Source: Amoebidium appalachense (lineage: Eukaryota; Ichthyosporea). Taken from it: a stretch of 64,000 nucleotides of DNA. A model generated the notes under the pieces. The model saw nothing but the letters and a program-made list of their open reading frames with translations. It searched no databases and was not told where the DNA came from. The position numbers were made by a program, and so were the translations under genes. The DNA lies in assembly GCA_963693365.1 (NCBI GenBank), contig CAVNZM010000007.1, positions 4,836,001 to 4,900,000 of the forward strand, given 5' to 3'. Below, piece by piece: positions 47,094 to 64,000 of this stretch; position 1 is the first letter of the stretch; every line of letters starts with the position of its first letter.

Positions 47094-47560
47094 CGAGCCT
47101 CTCCGACACCCCTCTGCCATCTTCCCCCTTAACACCCTCGAACTCCCCCCCCCCCCCCCCCCCCTCCCCTCTCTCTTACAGGTCAGCAACACTTACAGGG
47201 CGCGATCTTTGTCGTCGGGGCGTGGAATGGCTTTCCACAGGCACACACTCACTCGAACGACTCACCGTACGTGATAACAGCTACTCATTTATGCCCGGCA
47301 ACCCGACCCTGTTCCCTCCTATCCAGGGGGTTACCGAGCTGACTTTAATCGGTTCCCACTCGGTCACGCTGGCCGGGATTAAAGAATGGGGGGTGCAGCT
47401 CAAGCGACTGAGGCTGGTAGGGATGGAGTGGTTGGAGACCATGCACGGGTTGAGTGAGTGCACACAGCTGACTGCGCTGATATGTGAAAGGTGCTCGGAT
47501 CTGAGGTGGGTCGGTTGGGGGAGGGGGGTTGCCCCTTGTTGTGTGTGTTTGTGGGTAGGT

Positions 47561-47607
<47 letters not shown>

Positions 47608-48234
47608 GGGGGGGGGATCCAGAAGGGGAGGATCCGGAAGGGGGAAAGGGGACGGTCTGCACGTAATGCGTGTGTGTGTGCTTGTGGAAATATTTGTTGT
47701 CCGAGATGTGCTGAGGCATTTGGTGGCAGGGTAGGTGGATGAGGTTGGGTGTTGTTTTGTGAGTGTGGGTCAGTGGGTGGCAGGTGGGTGTGTTGGTGAG
47801 GGGTTGTAGGGGTGTCGAGGGGGGGTGTTGGTGGGGGTGGGGGTGGTGGTGGTGGTGTGGGGGGGGGGGGGGGGGGGGGGGGGGGGAGTAAGGGGGGGAG
47901 GGGGGGGGGTGCATCTAGATATCTGTGAGAGATGTGTGAGGGCATTTAGTGTCGTGTGCAGGACTTTGTGTCACTTTTGTGCGTCTATGTGTGCATGTGT
48001 GTATGAGGTGGAGTTTGTGTGTGTGTGGGGGGGGAAGGGGCGGGGGGGGGGGGGGGGGGGGAGGGGATGTTCTTGAATCGCTCTGGTTACTGGCACTGGG
48101 TTTAAATAAGTATAGAAGCGGCAATATGAATGAATATCTTTAATGATCTGGTCAATGGACTAACCAGTCTGCTGCTGCACAAACGTCAACACATGCACAC
48201 GCGCTCTACACCCTCCCTGATACACAAACAGACG

Positions 48235-48304
<70 letters not shown>

Positions 48305-48427
48305 GACCTGACACCTGCCTCCCAGCTACCCTCCCTCGTCCATCTGACCATCACCCGCTGCCCCCGACTGTTTGACCAGAGGGCCAGCCTCTTTGGGGAG
48401 GAGAGGGCGCATCTGCGGTACAACTAG
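42827..48427 (+). CDS. F-box and leucine-rich-repeat protein, six exons, with one in-frame TAG
   Basis: Exons are 42827-42856, 43687-43933, 44705-45320, 46178-46639, 47182-47505 and 48304-48427 (TAG). All junctions are GT-AG and in phase; the donors include GTAAGT twice and GTATGT. The frame is 600 codons. Residues about 12-48 form an F-box ([12 protein letters not shown], then [18 protein letters not shown]) that would bind Skp1. The rest is irregular LRR, for example [40 protein letters not shown] and [16 protein letters not shown], ending [17 protein letters not shown]-box/LRR proteins select substrates for SCF ubiquitin ligases; the substrate is unknown. A TAG at 44980-44982 (codon about 185, NGF-stop-TAATHSV) interrupts exon 3, yet the same frame continues as LRR for another 415 codons. 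An intron removing it from a GTGAGT at 44918 would break the frame. The end of exon 3 (donor GTTTGC at 45321) is chosen by phase. Confidence 0.78.
42885..43100. repeat. (CA)n microsatellite in the first intron of the F-box gene
   Basis: Nearly continuous CA with short interruptions (atacatacatac, gcgcgtgcacg), starting 30 bp after the GTAAGT donor of exon 1. Confidence 0.9.
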
Positions 48428-48544
48428 AGCCGAACTAGAACACACCGTTCTATTATGGTTCATGTAACGCGCACTTTAGAAGAGTTTTTTTCTGTGGGTG
48501 TATGAATGGGCGGAAAGATGACGTGTTGTTTTTATTTAGTCCCC

Positions 48545-48576
<32 letters not shown>

Positions 48577-49560
48577 ACACACACACACCGAGACACACAC
48601 CTTGCCAGAGGCTCTTACTCGGACCTTTCAAATGTTTTTTTTTTTTTTAACTGACATTTAGTTAACTGATAACGCCCAAGGCTTGTGTCTATGTATGTTC
48701 GGGCTCATATCGTGTCCTTCCGACTGCTGTGCCACTAGTGATGTTTTTTTTTTTTTAAAAAAAAAATATCTAGCATGCATATCTGGAACCGCACTTGTGG
48801 GTTCGGTCTTTCAATCTTCGGCTAGACTAGGATAGAATGCACGTCGACTTTCACGATACCTAAAATGGTTAGATATAACAGAGAGTAAATAGGCTTAGTA
48901 TGCACTGAGACCGATTAGAATGCCATGTATCAGTGGAGCATGCACGGATAGTGTTGTTAAAAATTACTCGAATTTAATGGTTGGATATTCGAGGTTTTAA
49001 AGTGCCGCTGAAGGTGTGCGGCCTGTGAGGCGCACTCATACTGTCACTGACACTATGCATCATGATAATAGTAAAAACAAGTTCCATCGAATGCAATTCT
49101 TCCGGATCCCCCCTCGGTGTGACGTAAAAGAACAGATAGTGATAACACTGCCATAGAAGTCTCAGGGTCCCAAGTTGAGTGTGTGGAGAAACCAGAAAAG
49201 GTGCACACTCGGCTGCCACCACATGTGGGCTTTTGTTGCCTCTGGCGTGTGTGAACAAAGCGTTTCTGTCTATATTTGTGGACCGACAAAGCCTTAGAAG
49301 GGGGCGAATGGGGTACGGATGACACAGGGAGCCGATGCCCAAGTTAATGGCCTGTGTGCACGTGGGCACAGGTGTGAAAACCCGAACGTGGGTGTATCGG
49401 TGCTGCTGCAACTTGAATAATTTATGGGCCAGTGTACATGTGTGTATATACCTGCATGTGTGTCTCTCTCTTAATCTCCCCCTTCCAACCCATCTTCCTC
49501 GAGCTCGTTCCTTTCTCTCGGCGTGTACGTTTATGTTACAATGTATGACGGCGCCGCCCG

Positions 49561-49596
<36 letters not shown>

Positions 49597-49697
49597 CGTG
49601 CGCGCGCGCGGGCGCGCGTTGTCACAGTGGACGAATGTGTTCCTCTTTGTACATGTGTTGTGCCGGAGAATGGGAAGAGAGGGGCCGGACGAGGGCA

Positions 49698-49748
<51 letters not shown>

Positions 49749-50189
49749 ATTTCAATTTGGTTAAGCCCCTAAAAGGCCAACAAGTTTATTGCTATGACCA
49801 TAGGGTTTTGCTACGGTGACTTAATGAAAAGTAAATCACACTGTGTTAATGTACACACCAACGCTTTTACCGCGCCGCTAGTAGTGTCAACATCATTTGT
49901 GGTTCAGACGTCGGGCACTCATGCAACAACGTCTAGTCACACCAAATGTGCACGTCGTCACTTTTCTATGCCTATGCATGAGTCTATACATCTACACTGC
50001 TTATGTATGCATGCATACATCATGTTCGACATGCAAACGTTCATTCCATATTGATTCCGTTGCTTCGTACGTATTCCAAACCAACCAACACAAAAACTTC
50101 ATGGTCACGTGCATCTTACGGAAATAGCTTTCAATTCATTCCATTCATTTGGTTAATATGTGTTAGTATCTAAATCTTTTTGAGCTGTC

Positions 50190-50222
<33 letters not shown>

Positions 50223-50251
50223 ACCCCACCCACACACACACACGCACACGC

Positions 50252-50290
<39 letters not shown>

Positions 50291-50532
50291 CCGACCAAAA
50301 ACCCACAGTTGAAAAAAAAAACAAAAAAAAAAAGAAACGAAAAAGAAAAAAGAAAGAAGTCCCTCCCCTCACTGTTCCCCCCCTTCTCCTTTTCTCACAC
50401 ACCCAACTTTTCCAAATCAAAAGCAAACTCTCTCTTTCATACTACGGTAGCGCGAGTCATCTCACTGCAACCATTGCATCCACATGCCCCCATACCCAAA
50501 AAACGATGACTTTATGAGCACATTTTCTATGT
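48428..50532. other. Intergenic region between the F-box and RWDD2-like genes
   Basis: It contains a C-run with CA (48542-48590), two T-runs (near 48640 and 48746), a GT repeat (49565-49593), a poly-G (49701-49747), a C-run (50191-50222) and a CA repeat (50231-50287). The A-rich stretch at 50312-50360 may reflect transcript ends. No exon is recognised; both flanking genes end into this region (convergent 3' ends). Confidence 0.45.
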
Positions 50533-57483
<6,951 letters not shown>

Positions 57484-58476
57484 GTTGCAAAATGCAGAGT
57501 TGGGCTGTGGCTAAATAGCTTAGTGTGATAGATACTTAAATCTGTCTGAAGGATTCGATTCAGGTAGAGCTTTTCAAATTGCTAGGACGAGATGTTTGTT
57601 CAAGATTTCTGTGCGAATTGGAGAGACGGTTTGGGAGCTTGGGAGATGTGGTGTGGGAGAATCTTTGGTTATAAAGCTTGTGCATGTGAGTTTGTCTTCG
57701 GGTGGTTAGTACGTTGGAGGTGGCAGCAGCTGGGTGTGCCGGCTCTACGGTAATGTAGCTGTAGTCTACACTTCCAAACTTTACACTTCTTGTTTTGAAA
57801 CGCATGCGCGAAATGATATGTATGTGATATATTATGCTGTCGTCATGCAAAAACAACTACGAAAGTATGTAATATTAGAAAAACTTAGTAATGATTGGAC
57901 TATGATAACAAATAACTAAATATGGTTAGCCAAAATGCCATTTTTGGACGTGGCTCACGGGCTCAACTTGGAAAAAAATAAAAACTTTCTTGAAAAGAAA
58001 GACAAAAGATAGTGACAGCTAGACTCGGGGGAGTTGAAAACACCGTGACCTTAGAAACTTTCTCGGAAAAGTCAAAAAGGAACTGGAAAAAACAGATAGA
58101 GATATAGAGCGCAAAAAAAAGGGGTACTGTAGTTCCGAGCATTGCTGTATGAATCCACCAGGCTTCGGAGTGCCTTGACTTTCTGAAGATCACAGCATCG
58201 ATCCGCACTCGGAGTATTTAGCTCTACTAGCTTTCACCGTGCGTGTCACAGGGATTTTCTTTGGTGCTGACTAAGTTCCTTGAGGGAAAAAGAACTGGGA
58301 GATCTGACCAACGTCCTGGGTATTATCTCTGCGTTCACTTGCATTAGAGCGTGCCTAGGAACGGACTTTTCTAGAACTCCAGCCACCGGAAGAAAGGGTA
58401 GACCTGATTTCATGCTTGTGACACAGACACGTAAAGGCCGTATTATTCAGCCCTAAGTCCTGAACGTTTGTGAACC
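57484..58476. promoter_or_regulatory. Divergent intergenic region between RWDD2-like and thioesterase genes
   Basis: About 990 bp of unique, mildly AT-rich sequence separates the two start codons, free of the long homopolymers seen elsewhere. No clear TATA box is seen on either side. It is likely to hold both promoters. A 98-codon minus-strand frame (57560-57856) has no recognisable domain. Confidence 0.4.
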
Positions 58477-63254
<4,778 letters not shown>

Positions 63255-64000
63255 GTATGCAAACTTCTGTCTATCTCCTTTATCTATTTAAACCAAGACC
63301 TGCTTCTTGCGCTTGCTTTTGCTTTTCTTCACTTTCTGCCCTTGCCACTCTCTTGCCCCCCCCCCCCCCCCCTCTCTCTATCTCTCTCTCTCTCTCTCCC
63401 CCCCCCCCCCCCCCCCCCCCCGGGCCCCCTCCGGCTCTTTCTCTGACTTTTTCTTCACTTTTTTGTGCTAGTCTCTCTTTGTCTCTCCTTGCCCCACAAC
63501 CTCGTTCGTTCTTTCTTGTCGACGTGGTGCTTTGTTTTTTTTCCCGCAGTGCGTTGGCTTGTTGTTGTTGTTTTTTTTTGTTTGTTTGTTTGTTTTTGCC
63601 CCTTTTTTTGTTGATTCCCCCAGCAATGGGGGAATGTCGATTTAGTGGCTGTCAGCGGTTGTGTTCTTTACCATGGTTTTTCTCCGCCGGGGGGGGGGGG
63701 GGGGGGGGGGGGGGGTGTTGCACTCCATTCACACTCTGTTTCCACTTGGCTCATGGTATGAGTGCATGCCTGCCCTTCATGGTAGTGAATGCATATGCAC
63801 GTATACACACATTGTACTACATCCATTCTCTCTCAAATAAAAACCTGAAATCCGTCATACGATTGTCGTTATTTCCAAATCATGATGCATACCAATTTTG
63901 TACATAGGATTTCGATTTACCCTTTGTGGGTTGCTATTTTTTGTCCGTGTGATGGTTCTGGTGGTTTCATGAAGAGACGGCAGGGCATAACTTAGACCCC
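63255..64000. other. Right edge: intron of the thioesterase gene
   Basis: C-, CT- and G-runs (63355-63421, 63690-63715) and unique sequence. No exon matching the expected continuation of the second hotdog domain is visible. AATAAA at 63835-63840 is probably intronic, but an early transcript end cannot be excluded. Confidence 0.45.

Overview
The window is nuclear DNA of a eukaryote with intron-rich protein genes and very heavy simple-sequence content. I recognise eight genes by reading exon pieces, splice sites and phases. They are, left to right: a CHCHD2/Mix17-type twin CX9C protein (minus), an IQ plus BAG-domain co-chaperone (minus), a type II DnaJ/Hsp40 (plus), a damaged PIF1 helicase gene (plus), a glycogen-targeting PP1 regulatory subunit with CBM21 (minus), an F-box/LRR protein (plus), an RWDD2-like RWD plus Prp3_C protein (minus), and an ACOT11/12-like tandem hotdog thioesterase that runs off the right edge (plus). 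The mix (CBM21-type PP1 targeting subunit, RWDD2-like protein, ACOT12-like thioesterase, tRNA-derived SINEs) suggests an opisthokont, perhaps a unicellular holozoan, an animal or an early-diverging fungus. The exact group cannot be fixed from the sequence alone.

Layout. 0-3 kb holds the CHCHD2-like gene with its promoter to the right. 3.8-9.8 kb has no recognised gene: it holds homopolymers, GT and GA repeats, a tRNA-derived SINE and a three-copy 330-bp-scale tandem array. 9.9-12.7 kb is a divergent pair of intronless Hsp70 co-chaperone genes (BAG and DnaJ) separated by 705 bp containing a strong heat-shock element. 12.7-16.3 kb is CT-rich and G-rich filler with a small foldback element. 16.3-27.5 kb is the PIF1 locus, about 15 short exons in repeat-filled introns. 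30.1-37.5 kb is the PP1 targeting subunit. 37.6-42.8 kb is a poly-G-dominated gene desert. 42.8-48.4 kb is the F-box/LRR gene, 50.5-57.5 kb the RWDD2-like gene, and 58.5-63.3 kb the thioesterase.

Functional links. The clearest is the BAG/DnaJ pair: both products act on Hsp70 (nucleotide exchange and ATPase stimulation plus client delivery), and they share one intergenic region with heat-shock signals. The other genes look like unrelated housekeeping neighbours.

Cross-cutting observations. (1) A dispersed tRNA-derived SINE family occurs in at least eight copies, every one ending in a poly(C) tract (poly(G) on the other strand). (2) Introns tend to open with GT- or G-rich sequence and close with CA- or C-rich sequence on the sense strand, so many 3' splice sites are simply the last CACACAG of a CA repeat. 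(3) Several genes carry apparent damage: a Walker B change, a missing exon, nonsense codons and a missing AG in PIF1; one in-frame TAG in an otherwise intact F-box/LRR gene; one extra G in a G-run in the RWDD2-like gene. Some of these may be base-calling errors in homopolymers, others genuine lesions.
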